Shown here one piece after another: positions 1 to 8,136 of a stretch of 64,000 nucleotides of DNA; the stretch's first letter is position 1; each line of letters begins with the position of its first letter. Source of the stretch: Halogeometricum sp. S3BR5-2 (lineage in GTDB: Archaea; Halobacteriota; Halobacteria; Halobacteriales; Haloferacaceae); NCBI RefSeq assembly GCF_031624635.1, contig NZ_JAMQOQ010000002.1, positions 1 to 64,000 on the forward strand, in the 5' to 3' direction. Under the pieces are notes generated by a model. It made no database searches and was not told the origin of the DNA. It saw nothing but the letters and a program-made list of their open reading frames with translations. The position numbers and the translations under genes are program-made.

Positions 1-115
1 GCGGCCACAGCGGCGAGGTAACACCCGTACCCATCTCGAACACGGAAGTTAAGCTCGCCAGCGTGAACGCAAGTACTGGAGTGTGCGAACCTCTGGGAAC
101 ACGTTCTCGCCGCCT
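1..115 (+). rRNA. rrf: 5S ribosomal RNA (5' end cut by window)
   Basis: The sequence has the haloarchaeal 5S layout: the opening GCGGCC pairs with the closing CGCCGCC, and the internal blocks CCCATCTCGAACACGGAAG and AGTACTGGAGTG are characteristic of loop B/C and loop E regions. The usual first few bases (a TTAAG-like start) lie before position 1, so about five bases are missing. The 3' boundary is placed at the end of the closing helix and may be off by a base or two. It is the last rRNA of a 16S-23S-5S operon whose larger genes lie upstream of the window; the tRNA-Cys that follows fits the usual haloarchaeal order. Confidence 0.93.
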
Positions 116-144
116 CCACTCATACTCGAAGCGATATTCACACT

Positions 145-171
145 CGCCCGCACGGACCACCCGTGCGGGCG
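145..171 (+). terminator. Hairpin after 5S rRNA
   Basis: CGCCCGCACGG (145-155) and CCGTGCGGGCG (161-171) form a perfect 11-bp stem around the 5-base loop ACCAC. It is followed by ACTTTCATTTC. Its place just after the 5S gene suggests a transcript 3' end or a processing structure for the rRNA operon; the T-run is weak, so processing is as likely as termination. Confidence 0.6.
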
Positions 172-421
172 ACTTTCATTTCGAACTCCCAGCGACCGCT
201 ATCGTCGGACAGCAACTAGCGTCGAGTGACAGCCAAACTCGGTATCGACACCGGCTACGAACGTCACACGAGTACGCGAGAACTCCGGGTAGGCTCCGAG
301 AATGACTCGGTTCGTCGCTCCTGCTCACCGACTCGTCGCACTTCTTTGAGTCCGCTCTCGTCGCCCCGAACCCGAGGACTCGAGCGGGGTGATTCGTCTC
401 TCGACACTCCAGACCGCTAGG

Positions 422-427
422 CTTAAG
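422..427 (+). promoter_or_regulatory. TATA-like element of tRNA-Cys
   Basis: CTTAAG is centred about 29 bp before the first base of the tRNA, the spacing expected for an archaeal TATA box. It would let tRNA-Cys be transcribed independently of the rRNA operon. Confidence 0.5.
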
Positions 428-453
428 CGCGCAACATCACTACACGAAACCGC

Positions 454-529
454 GCCAAGGTGGCAGAGTTCGGCCTAACGCGTTCGCCTGCAGAGCGAAT
501 CTCCGCCGGTTCAAATCCGGCCCTTGGCT
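454..529 (+). tRNA. tRNA-Cys (anticodon GCA)
   Basis: Acceptor arms GCCAAGG (454-460) and CCTTGGC (522-528) pair perfectly. The anticodon stem TTCGC/GCGAA (483-487, 495-499) closes a loop with GCA at 490-492, and the T-arm is GCCGG-TTCAAAT-CCGGC. The unpaired base 529 is T, the discriminator required by cysteinyl-tRNA synthetases. CCA is not encoded. The place after 5S is the usual one for tRNA-Cys in haloarchaeal rRNA operons. Confidence 0.96.
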
Positions 530-726
530 TACCGTCGCTCCACTGATCTCTCCTCTACTCGGCTGTCCGAACGAGCAGATTCGCCTCGAAACGTCAGCGT
601 CGCCCGTTCGAGTCCCCGTGAGGGCGCACATCGAAGGTCCCGCGGTCTGACGACCCGTCTTCGCTCGACGAACCGGCGCCGGCGTTTCGACTCGCGGACC
701 ACCATGGGTCTGACGAAACGGTAACC

Positions 727-733
727 GTTATAC
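727..733 (+). promoter_or_regulatory. TATA-like element
   Basis: GTTATAC lies about 27 bp before the ATG at 757, implying an essentially leaderless transcript and supporting that start codon. Confidence 0.5.
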
Positions 734-756
734 GCCATCTATTCTTTGCTCGAACT

Positions 757-1614
757 ATGCAACGACGCGCCGCGGCTATCTACGTCGCACTCTTCGTAGT
801 CATCGGTGCGGCCTCCTACTCGCTTCTGGTGACGGCGGAGACGCCGCAGATCGAGTTCCAGAACCCCGAGTACGAACTGTCGTCCGGACAGACGTTCCAG
901 GCCGGGTCGCAGACGTACAACGTGACCGGAATAACCGCTGAGATGGAGGGCGGCGGGGCCGGGGGTTCGGCGTCGCTCGCACGGACCGGAACCATCGAGT
1001 ACACGAACCAATCGGCCGATTACACCGCCTCGTGGTCGAACAACTCCACGGTGAGCATCGACAACACGACGTGGACCGTCCTCGCCCCCGAGGGGGAGAA
1101 CGCGACGGAGTTCACGCTCCGCGAGGACGTCAACGAGACGGCGCTGCTCCAGCAGGACCAGAACGCCGAGGACGAGATGGTGACGGTGAACGGCACCCAG
1201 CAGGTCGTCATCCGGGAGAACGGCACGCGGCGTCTCACGCCGGCCAGCGAGTACTTCCCCGACCCCCGGTCGCAGAACTACAGTCAGGGAGCGACCCTCG
1301 ACTACCAGGGTAATCAGACGACCATTACCGCCGTCGGCGGCGGCGCGGTCGAAGTCTCTTGGACCGCCCCGCGAACGAACACCATCGACGTGAGCGACCG
1401 AGGCAACGTGACGCTCGGCGACCAGACGTACCTCGCCTACTTCCCGAACAACGAGACGATGCAGCTCACGAGCAACTTCGAGAACTACAACGCCCAGAGC
1501 GAGGAGATAGAGACGTTCCACACGCACGAGAACGGTCTGTGGGGAATCAGCATCCTCTCGTTCCTGACCGCCATCCTCCTCGTCGGCATGGCGTACATGC
1601 CCTCGCGGTACTGA
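757..1614 (+). CDS. Membrane-anchored protein of unknown function
   Basis: The 285-residue protein is not one I can assign to a function. It has an N-terminal hydrophobic segment (about residues 7-27), a long acidic, Asn/Thr-rich extracytoplasmic middle with many potential N-glycosylation sequons (for example NQS, NNS, NGT, NQT), and a C-terminal hydrophobic segment (about 262-280) ending in a short basic tail. The topology is therefore two membrane helices around one large outside domain. The start is the ATG that follows a TATA-like element by about 27 bp. It stands alone; the next gene runs the other way. Codon use matches its neighbours, so it looks like a native conserved haloarchaeal protein. 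Confidence 0.75.
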   Translation: MQRRAAAIYVALFVVIGAASYSLLVTAETPQIEFQNPEYELSSGQTFQAGSQTYNVTGITAEMEGGGAGGSASLARTGTIEYTNQSADYTASWSNNSTVSIDNTTWTVLAPEGENATEFTLREDVNETALLQQDQNAEDEMVTVNGTQQVVIRENGTRRLTPASEYFPDPRSQNYSQGATLDYQGNQTTITAVGGGAVEVSWTAPRTNTIDVSDRGNVTLGDQTYLAYFPNNETMQLTSNFENYNAQSEEIETFHTHENGLWGISILSFLTAILLVGMAYMPSRY

Positions 1615-1682
1615 ACGCGGACGCTCGTTTTCACGGCCGCTTCGATTCGGACCGTCCCGCCGAGGCCTCGCGGAGTCGCCGG

Positions 1683-1952
1683 TCAGTTCGGCGCGGGGAC
1701 CGGGTCGGCTTCGGACCCGCCGTCGCCGGGAAGGTGGTACAGTCGCTTCCGCGCGTCTTGGAGGTAGAGTCGTTCTTCGACGATATCTTCGTCGCGGAGT
1801 CGGTCGAGGGCGTACCGAACGGTCCGCGTCGGTAGGAGCGAGTGGTCGGCCAACTGTCGCTGCGTCAGCGGACCGTCGTGCTCCAGCACCTTGTACACGA
1901 GTTTCGAACTCGGCGGCATCTCCTGGAGACCGTCGGGTACCTCGCCAGTCAT
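1683..1952 (-). CDS. Small winged-helix DNA-binding protein (MarR/TrmB-like)
   Basis: The 89-residue protein is one winged helix-turn-helix domain: SSKLVYKVLEHDGPLT leads into a recognition helix containing PTRTVRYALDRL, followed by a beta wing (VEERLYLQDARKRLYHL). This matches the helix-turn-helix part of archaeal MarR/TrmB-like regulators, but it has no extra effector or dimerisation domain. The open frame continues upstream, but the ATG at 1952 is the first start that gives a coherent domain; upstream residues are Arg-rich and unlike haloarchaeal protein. It is divergent from the gene at 2097, with a 144-bp gap. Target unknown; it may be autoregulatory or control the neighbour. Confidence 0.8.
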   Translation of the reverse strand: MTGEVPDGLQEMPPSSKLVYKVLEHDGPLTQRQLADHSLLPTRTVRYALDRLRDEDIVEERLYLQDARKRLYHLPGDGGSEADPVPAPN

Positions 1953-2096
1953 ATATCTCGTTCGAGGAGGCGGACCACGCCAAGTGCTTCGGAGTTGTGC
2001 GCGTCGCTCGCACAACCTCGGAAGGCGCCGTCGTCGTCCGAACGTGGGATCGGCGCCGGGTACAGATAGAAGAGGCCCGGGCCCGTACCGGCGGAC

Positions 2097-2441
2097 GTGC
2101 CCGACCGAATCGACGACGACGCGCGCCCGCACGATATCGACGACACGCCCACGGTCACCTGTTCGCGGTGCGACCACGAGTGGGATTTGGAGTACGAACT
2201 CGACGATTTGGAGGTCGGAAACCAGTCGTTCGAGCAGTTCGCCCTCGACCACATGCGCCACACGGGACACTTCCCCGACGGCGTCTCGCCGTGGCTGGTC
2301 GCCTGCCGACGGTGTCCGGAGGGCGAGCGGTTCCTCTCGGAGGGGCCGGCCCGGCGGTGGGCCGAAACGCACGCGCGCCACGCGCGTCACGCGGTCGAAA
2401 TCGAACACGAGGACGATGCGAGCGTCGTCACGCCGGGGTGA
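2097..2441 (+). CDS. Small cysteine-containing protein, possible zinc binding
   Basis: This 114-residue acidic protein carries CSRCDHEW near residues 22-29 and CRRCPEG near 70-76, which together could hold one zinc ion in a ribbon-like fold. Histidines are frequent (DHMRHTGH, HARHARHAVEIEHE). The start is GTG; it is the first start in this frame after the upstream gene's promoter region. I do not recognise a function. It is probably a conserved haloarchaeal hypothetical. The gene is divergent from the winged-helix gene ending at 1683, which could regulate it. Confidence 0.7.
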   Translation: MPDRIDDDARPHDIDDTPTVTCSRCDHEWDLEYELDDLEVGNQSFEQFALDHMRHTGHFPDGVSPWLVACRRCPEGERFLSEGPARRWAETHARHARHAVEIEHEDDASVVTPG

Positions 2442-2630
2442 ACCGGCGTCGCTCGCGGCCGCGGTGAGCGGTTCGCCGCCGCGGTGACGGCGGTAGTCGT
2501 CGGTCGCCCGCCGTTCGGAGGCTACCAGTCGTGCGGTCGGTCAGTCGGTGAGAGAAGTAGTCGGAAGCGGCCGCGCGAGTCCGCGCCCGGCGCTCGCGTG
2601 GGGCCTCCCAGCGCGGGGAGACACGTCAGT

Positions 2631-2918
2631 TCAGTCGATGTGGCCTTCGGCGCGGAGCTGCTCCGCGTCCTGCTCGCTGTAGCGCCACTCGATGTTGCCT
2701 TTCTCGTCCTGCCAGTCCCACGGTTCGACGAGGACGACGTCGCCCTCCTGAATCCACGTGCGGTACTTCATCCGGCCGGGGATGCGGCCCATGCGCTCTT
2801 TGCCGTCCTGACAGCGCACGGTGACGTGGTTGCCGCCGTTGTGCTGTGTGACTACCGCGAACACTTCGTCGTCGTTGGGCATTCGGAGGTTCCGACGCCC
2901 GCTGGATTCTTCGCTCAT
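2631..2918 (-). CDS. eif1A: Translation initiation factor aIF1A
   Basis: The 95-residue product is a full-length haloarchaeal aIF1A, an OB-fold factor that binds the A site of the 30S subunit and promotes initiator tRNA placement and start selection. The conserved run through [39 protein letters not shown] and [16 protein letters not shown] matches the family closely. The N-terminus is short and polar and the C-terminus acidic, as usual. A TATA-like element about 28 bp before the ATG at 2918 supports this start. It is monocistronic, facing the methyltransferase gene in the same direction but with its own promoter. Confidence 0.97.
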   Translation of the reverse strand: MSEESSGRRNLRMPNDDEVFAVVTQHNGGNHVTVRCQDGKERMGRIPGRMKYRTWIQEGDVVLVEPWDWQDEKGNIEWRYSEQDAEQLRAEGHID

Positions 2919-2942
2919 GTGTGTACTATAGGGGCGTCATGG

Positions 2943-2949
2943 GTTTAAG
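2943..2949 (-). promoter_or_regulatory. TATA-like element of eif1A
   Basis: On the minus strand CTTAAAC lies about 28 bp upstream of the eif1A ATG, giving a leaderless or nearly leaderless mRNA. Confidence 0.5.
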
Positions 2950-3005
2950 CCATTGGTGATACGTGGTTCCGCGCCGCACGGCGTCCTCGCGCGGGCGCCG
3001 CCGCG

Positions 3006-3680
3006 TCACTCCGGAACGAACGCGCGGAACGTGTCGCGGTCGAGCGACCGCCACTCGACTTCCGCGAGGCCGACGCCGGTGAACACGTCGTTCCAGTCGC
3101 GGTAGTAGAGGGGCACTTCGCCGTCGACGTAGTTGACCGCCGGTCCGCCGGTGCGGTCCGCGGCCGTCGCCGAGTTCTCGTCGTCGGCGCCGGCCCCGCC
3201 GTCCGCGTCGCTCTCGCTTCCGTCGTCGCCCTCGTTCTCCACGGTGACGAGCAACGCGCCGGCGACGCGCGCGAGTTCGGCGAACACCCACTCCGAATCG
3301 GGGTGGAGATGTTGGAGCGTCTCCACCGAGTACACCACGTCGAAGGCGTCGTCGTCGAACTCGCGGACGACGGACTCGATGGCGTCGTGGTAGAACGTCC
3401 CTTCGGCCGAGAGTTCGGGGTACGCCTCCGCCATCACGTCGAACGCCTCCTCGTTTATCTCGACACCTGCGACGTCCTCGTACCCCTCCTCGAACAGGTG
3501 CGCGAGGTGTCGGCCCGAACTGCACCCGAGTTCCAGAATCGAGGGGTCGGACCCGGCGAACCGGTCGATTGCGTCGGCGAGTAACTCGCTCGTCTCGTTG
3601 GGTCCGTAGTAGGCGTAGTACTCCGGCGAGTACGCGCCGGAGCGTTCCGTCCACCGTCGGTGAACGTCGTTGGAATCCAC
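3006..3680 (-). CDS. Class I SAM-dependent methyltransferase
   Basis: The 224-residue protein has the Rossmann methyltransferase motif I ILELGCSSGRHLAHL, an acidic strand-2 end (GVEINEEAF) and the FDVVYSVETLQHLHP motif IV/post region, so SAM binding is clear; the methyl acceptor is unknown. A GTG at 3680 is chosen because the protein then begins like its paralogue at 42935 in this window (both have RRxWxERSG shortly after the start). Compared with that paralogue it carries an extra acidic Ser/Asp/Ala linker of about 30 residues before the last strands. It is followed at 87 bp upstream by the aminopeptidase gene in the same direction, possibly co-transcribed. Confidence 0.85.
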   Translation of the reverse strand: MDSNDVHRRWTERSGAYSPEYYAYYGPNETSELLADAIDRFAGSDPSILELGCSSGRHLAHLFEEGYEDVAGVEINEEAFDVMAEAYPELSAEGTFYHDAIESVVREFDDDAFDVVYSVETLQHLHPDSEWVFAELARVAGALLVTVENEGDDGSESDADGGAGADDENSATAADRTGGPAVNYVDGEVPLYYRDWNDVFTGVGLAEVEWRSLDRDTFRAFVPE

Positions 3681-3766
3681 TGCGTGGCCGTTCGCGGGGG
3701 AGGGGTATAGTCCCGTCGTCCCCGCCGTCCTCGTCCGACGGACGCGGAATCGGCCAAACGAACCGT

Positions 3767-5146
3767 CTACAGTTCGTCCGCCCAGGGCCAGTCCTTCTCG
3801 GCGCCCCACGGCCACGTCCCGGTGGCTTTCATCCCGACGTCGAAGTCGTCGTCGACGCAGGCCTCCCGTATCTCGGCGTCGTCGACGTGGTCGACCGTCG
3901 CGTCCGCGCGCGCGAGTCGGGCGACGCCCGCGGCGCAGAGGATGGACATGTCGCGCAGGTCGCGCACGTCGAGTTTGTCCATCGTGTCGCCGTGGGTGTG
4001 GCCCCACCCGCGGTCGTTGGCGCCCGACGAGGAACGGCCCTGCGCGCCCGCGACGCCGCGTTGGACGAACGGCCAGTGGTCGCTGTGCGGCCGGAGTTGC
4101 GACTCGGTTCGAATGGGAACCTCGTACTCGTCGCTGACGGCGTCGAACGCCTCGGATATCTCCTCGAAGCCGTGGTCGTGAATCTCCAACTGCCGGGAGT
4201 AGCCCGCGCCGTCGACGTTGAGGACGCACTTCACCTCGTCTAAGTCGTGGGTGTGACTCCAGTAGTACGACCCGTACAGACCGGTCTCCTCGGCGCCGAA
4301 GACGACGAGTCGGACCTTCGTCTCCAACTCGTCGGCGACGCGCGCGAGTATCTTCCCGACTTCGACGACCATGGCGGTGCCGAACCCGTTGTCGTTCGCG
4401 GCGGTCCCGACGTCGTGGCCGTCGACGTGGGCGGTGAAAAGCACCGCCTCGTCGGTGTCGGGGCCGACCGTCGCCTCGATGTTTCGAGAGGTGCCGCGGT
4501 CCGTCTCGCAGTCGACGGTCAGGTCGGCCTCGACGGCGCCGTCGTCGCAGTAGCGCTGGAGTCGCGCCCCGGCCTCCTTGCTCAGGCCGACGGCGGGAAT
4601 CGGTCCGGGGCCGTTCAGGTCGCCGATGCTCCCCGTCGGCGGCAGCGACCCCTCGATGTGGTTGTAGAAGACGAACCCGGCGGCGCCGGATTCGGCGGCG
4701 TAGCGGTACTTCTCCGAGCGGTGGACCCACCGGCCGTAGTCGTCGGGCGTGTCGCTCGACGCCATGGCGATGTCGCCGGTGAGGTCGACGTCCTCGAAGT
4801 CCTCCGGGAGGCCGTACCCCACGTCGACGAGTTCGCCCGTCACGTCTCCCGACGGCGTCCCCGGCAACTCCACCAGTTCGTGCGACCGCGCGAACGTCGT
4901 CTCCCGGTCGCCGTGGGCGACGGTGAGGCCGGCCTCGCCGCGCCGCCAGACGGGAATCGGGAACTCGTCGAACGTCACGTCGTCGAGGCCGACGTCCTCG
5001 AACGCCTCGGCCACGAGGTCCGCGCCGATTCGCTCGCCCTCGTGTCCGGGCATCCGGTCGTTCAGGTCTTCGAGGTCGGCGATGAGGTTCCATCCGACCG
5101 TGCTTCGGTAGGCGTCGCCTACGACTGCGTCCGGTAACCGTGTCAT
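3767..5146 (-). CDS. M28 family zinc aminopeptidase with PA domain
   Basis: The 459-residue protein has a protease-associated (PA) insertion in its first half (region around AMASSDTPDD... to GFVFYNH) and a C-terminal M28 dizinc catalytic domain. Visible metal and catalytic residues are H and D in FTAHVDGHDVGTAANDNGFG, the EE pair in FGAEETGLYGSYYW, D in LNVDGAGYS and H in GHTHGDTMDKL. It should release N-terminal amino acids from peptides. No signal peptide is visible with the start at 5146, so it is probably cytoplasmic. The frame stays open upstream to 5278, but that part is AT-rich promoter. It is divergent from the oligopeptide transporter operon, which suggests a joint role in peptide use. 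Confidence 0.88.
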   Translation of the reverse strand: MTRLPDAVVGDAYRSTVGWNLIADLEDLNDRMPGHEGERIGADLVAEAFEDVGLDDVTFDEFPIPVWRRGEAGLTVAHGDRETTFARSHELVELPGTPSGDVTGELVDVGYGLPEDFEDVDLTGDIAMASSDTPDDYGRWVHRSEKYRYAAESGAAGFVFYNHIEGSLPPTGSIGDLNGPGPIPAVGLSKEAGARLQRYCDDGAVEADLTVDCETDRGTSRNIEATVGPDTDEAVLFTAHVDGHDVGTAANDNGFGTAMVVEVGKILARVADELETKVRLVVFGAEETGLYGSYYWSHTHDLDEVKCVLNVDGAGYSRQLEIHDHGFEEISEAFDAVSDEYEVPIRTESQLRPHSDHWPFVQRGVAGAQGRSSSGANDRGWGHTHGDTMDKLDVRDLRDMSILCAAGVARLARADATVDHVDDAEIREACVDDDFDVGMKATGTWPWGAEKDWPWADEL

Positions 5147-5314
5147 CGTTTGGGGTGCAACATCTATTTTCAATAATCTTCCGATACAGTTGTCGGTTCT
5201 GTCATCTGGCGTCGGAATAATCCCGACGTCGTTAAGTAAATCTACGCATTCGAGCGTGGTCTTATCGAAAAACGCCACACCGTACCGACATATTCAACCA
5301 CGGTTGGAAAGAAC

Positions 5315-5320
5315 TTTATA
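5315..5320 (+). promoter_or_regulatory. TATA box of the peptide transporter operon
   Basis: TTTATA lies about 27 bp before the ATG at 5345, with a purine-rich GGAAAGAA BRE-like stretch just upstream. This decides the start at 5345 over the in-frame codon at 5327. The 198-bp divergent region 5147-5344 is much more AT-rich than the genes beside it and also holds the aminopeptidase promoter. Confidence 0.65.
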
Positions 5321-5344
5321 CTGCCATTGATGATAGCCAATGAC

Positions 5345-7075
5345 ATGGCCGAAGATAGCGAGCGGGTGAGGCGGCGCAGCTTCCTCAAAGCGGCGACGGC
5401 GGGTGGATTGGCTGGCATGACGGCGCTCGCCGGCTGTTCGGACCAGACCGGCGGCGGGGAGAGCGAGGGCGAAGGCGGGTCCGGCGGCGGTGGCGGCGGG
5501 AGCGAAACCGAAGGCTCCGATACGGGGTCCGACTCGAGCGGGTCCGGCGAGAGCCTCCCGACGTACACGTACGTCAACAACTCCCAGAGCTACAACCCGC
5601 CGAGACACGACGCCATCAATCTCATCGCGAGCCAGTTCGGCGACCTCGGCCTCGACATGGAGGTCGACGTGCTGGAGTGGGGAACGCTGTTCAGTCGAGT
5701 GTCGCAGGAGTACGACTACAGTTTCGCCACGTGGCACACGTTCTTCGTCTCCGAACCGGTGACGGAGCTGAACAACCTGTTCAACTCCAACAACACCGAC
5801 CCGGGCCAGGGGAACTACTCGGGGTACAGCAACCCCGAACTCGACGAGATGATGGGTAACTACCTGGCCGAACCGGACACGGATACCCGTATCAACCAGG
5901 CCCACGAGATTCAGAAGACGTTGATGGACGACGTGCCGACGATGCCCATCACGCAGATGCCGCAGGCGGCCATCTTCAACAGCAACCAGGTGTCGAACTG
6001 GCAGGCCGACCTCGCGAACGGGTTCAACTCCTACTGGACGATGATCAACCTGGAGATGGTCGGCGACAACACGGAGTTGAAGGGCTACTGGCCCGAGACG
6101 CTGTCGACGATGAACGTGCTGGGGCACAACGACGAGTCCAAGCACGTCTACCAGTTCAACATGCTGTACGACTTCCTGGTCCAACTCAACGACAACGCCG
6201 AACCGGACCCGGAGGTCAGCCTCGCGACGGACTGGAACCGCGTCGACGAGACGACGATGGAGTACACCATCCGGACGGACCACTCCTGGCACGACGGCGA
6301 AGACCTGACGGCCGAGGACGTCGCGTTCACGTACAACTACATCACCGAGAACGAGGTTCCGCTGTACTCCACGCAGGCGCAGTACATCGAGAACGCGGAA
6401 GTCGTCGACGAGCAGACGGTCCGCATCAACATGTCCCAGCCGCTGGGGCCGTTCAACCTCGCGGTGGCGAACCTCGTCCCCGTCATCCCCCAGCACAAGT
6501 GGGAGGGCCGGAGCAACCCGGCGCAGGCGAACATCCAGGAACCCGTCGGCAGCGGTCCCATGATGTTCGACTACTGGGAGCAGGGCAGCGAGTTCGGCAT
6601 GGTGCGCTTCGACGAGCACTTCGCGCCCGTCAGCTTCGAGCGGCGCTTCTGGCGCATCATCCCCGAGGCGTCGACGGTGTGGGAGAACCTCATCAACGGT
6701 CAACTCAACTACGAGCCGTTCGGCCGCATCGACCGGTCGCTCGACCAGAACCAGGACAACGAGAACATCGGCACGCGGTTCCAGACGGCGCCGACGTTCT
6801 GGATGTTCACGCCGAACGAGAGACAGCAGGGTCTCGACGACGTGCAGATGCGGAAGGCGCTGGTCGAGACGCTCCCGCGGACGCCCATCGTCGAGCAGAT
6901 TCTGTTCGGCTTCCCGGAGGAGGGGTACAACATCGTCTCCTCGGCGTTCGGTCCGCTCCACACCGAGGACGTGACCACCTACGACCAGAGCCCGGAGTCC
7001 GCGCGGGCCCGCCTCGAAGAGGCCGGCTACACGTGGGACGACAACGACATGCTCCAGGCACCGAGCGGTAACTGA
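5345..7075 (+). CDS. ABC transporter substrate-binding lipoprotein, oligopeptide type
   Basis: The 576-residue protein is a family 5 solute-binding protein (DppA/OppA type). It begins with a Tat signal (RRRSFLK, residues 9-15) and a lipobox ending LAGC with Cys31, then a Gly/Ser/Glu-rich tether, so it is exported folded and anchored as a lipoprotein. The family signature region is visible around ATDWNRVDETTMEYTIRTDHSWHDGEDLTAEDVAFTYN-type sequence near residues 290-335. An unusual point is that a second, partly similar lobe appears before it (residues about 75-220 read like the C-terminal half of such proteins), so the order of lobes may be atypical or the protein circularly permuted. It is first in a five-gene operon. 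Confidence 0.9.
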   Translation: MAEDSERVRRRSFLKAATAGGLAGMTALAGCSDQTGGGESEGEGGSGGGGGGSETEGSDTGSDSSGSGESLPTYTYVNNSQSYNPPRHDAINLIASQFGDLGLDMEVDVLEWGTLFSRVSQEYDYSFATWHTFFVSEPVTELNNLFNSNNTDPGQGNYSGYSNPELDEMMGNYLAEPDTDTRINQAHEIQKTLMDDVPTMPITQMPQAAIFNSNQVSNWQADLANGFNSYWTMINLEMVGDNTELKGYWPETLSTMNVLGHNDESKHVYQFNMLYDFLVQLNDNAEPDPEVSLATDWNRVDETTMEYTIRTDHSWHDGEDLTAEDVAFTYNYITENEVPLYSTQAQYIENAEVVDEQTVRINMSQPLGPFNLAVANLVPVIPQHKWEGRSNPAQANIQEPVGSGPMMFDYWEQGSEFGMVRFDEHFAPVSFERRFWRIIPEASTVWENLINGQLNYEPFGRIDRSLDQNQDNENIGTRFQTAPTFWMFTPNERQQGLDDVQMRKALVETLPRTPIVEQILFGFPEEGYNIVSSAFGPLHTEDVTTYDQSPESARARLEEAGYTWDDNDMLQAPSGN

Positions 7076-7154
7076 ATCTACCCGGCCGAGCGTCGGAGAA
7101 CCGACTCCGGCGCGGAATTTCACGTAATCAACGGTAATCATACAACACAGAATC

Positions 7155-8132
7155 ATGGGAAAAGCGAGTTTTGTTATCAGGCGCACGCTCCAACTCGTCG
7201 TGACGCTCTGGGCCGTCGGGACGGTGCTGTTCGGGCTCTTCCGACTCATGCCCGGGGACCCCACCTCCTACGTCGTCTCCTCGCAGATGACGCAGGAGGC
7301 GCGGCGACAGATAATCGCGAGCTACGGACTCAACGAACCGCTGTACGTCCAGTACGTCAAGTTCCTCCAGAACCTCGTCGTGCTGGACTTCGGGCAGTCG
7401 TTCCACTCCAACCAACCGGTCACGCAGGTCATCGCCACCTACCTGCCGAACACGCTGGTGCTCATGCTGACGGCGTTCGTCGCGGCCTACGCCATCGGCA
7501 TCACGCTCGGCGTGCTGTCGGGCTGGTACCGCGGGTCGCGCTTCGAGCGGAGCACCGTCATCACGGCGCTGACCGCCCGGAGCGTCCCGACGTTCTACGT
7601 CGGCCTCATCGTGCTGTGGATATTCGGCGCGGAACTGGGCGTCATCCCGATGAGCGGCATGACCAGCCTCGGAACGCAGAACGCCAGCTTCTGGGAGATG
7701 GTGTTCTCGGTCGACTTCCTGCACCACCTGCTCGCCCCGGCGTTGGTGCTCGGGTTCTACTTCATGGGCTATCCGCTTCTCATCATGCGCTCCAGCATGC
7801 TCGAAGTGCTCTCCGAGGACTTCATCGACGTCTGCCGGGCGAAGGGGCTCACCGAGCGGACGATAATGTTCAAACACGCCGCGCGGAACGCGATGCTCCC
7901 CGTCGTCACGGCGGCCGCCATCGCCCTCGGCTACGCCGTCGGCGGGAGCGTCCTCATCGAGACGGTGTTCGCGTGGCCCGGTATCGGTCGGGAGATGGTT
8001 CGGGCGGTCCTCCGACGGGACTTCCCCGTCGCGCAGGGGACGTTCATCGTCCTCGCCGCGACCATCATCATCCTGAACTTCGTCGCGGACCTCGCGTACG
8101 GCTACCTCGACCCCCGGGTGACGTACGACTAG
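7155..8132 (+). CDS. ABC transporter permease, DppB type
   Basis: The 325-residue membrane protein has six predicted helices and the family 5 permease layout: N-terminal helix with VVTLWAVGTVLFGLFRLMPGDP, then the coupling (EAA) region around DFIDVCRAKGLTERTIMFKHAARNAMLPVVT that contacts the ATPase. It follows the binding-protein gene after a 79-bp gap and is separated from the second permease by 4 bp. Together with that permease it forms the transmembrane channel for di-/oligopeptides (or a related solute such as nickel or sugars, which the family also carries). Confidence 0.92.
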   Translation: MGKASFVIRRTLQLVVTLWAVGTVLFGLFRLMPGDPTSYVVSSQMTQEARRQIIASYGLNEPLYVQYVKFLQNLVVLDFGQSFHSNQPVTQVIATYLPNTLVLMLTAFVAAYAIGITLGVLSGWYRGSRFERSTVITALTARSVPTFYVGLIVLWIFGAELGVIPMSGMTSLGTQNASFWEMVFSVDFLHHLLAPALVLGFYFMGYPLLIMRSSMLEVLSEDFIDVCRAKGLTERTIMFKHAARNAMLPVVTAAAIALGYAVGGSVLIETVFAWPGIGREMVRAVLRRDFPVAQGTFIVLAATIIILNFVADLAYGYLDPRVTYD

Positions 8133-8136
8133 ACCC

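Larger units (their letters stand above)
116..453. other. 5S to tRNA-Cys spacer, no gene seen
   Basis: This 338-bp spacer holds a strong hairpin close to the 5S end (145-171) and a TATA-like element just before the tRNA (422-427). No reading frame with haloarchaeal codon usage or recognisable product is present. The rest looks like ordinary rRNA-operon trailer. Confidence 0.6.

Noticed and set aside
739-2013. Long minus-strand open frame over the membrane protein gene
   Set aside because: It is Arg/Val-rich and antisense to a well-supported gene. High GC in third codon positions makes such mirror frames common here.
5147-5278. N-terminal extension of the aminopeptidase by 44 codons
   Set aside because: The extra sequence is AT-rich promoter with different composition and no family similarity; the ATG at 5146 gives the normal start.
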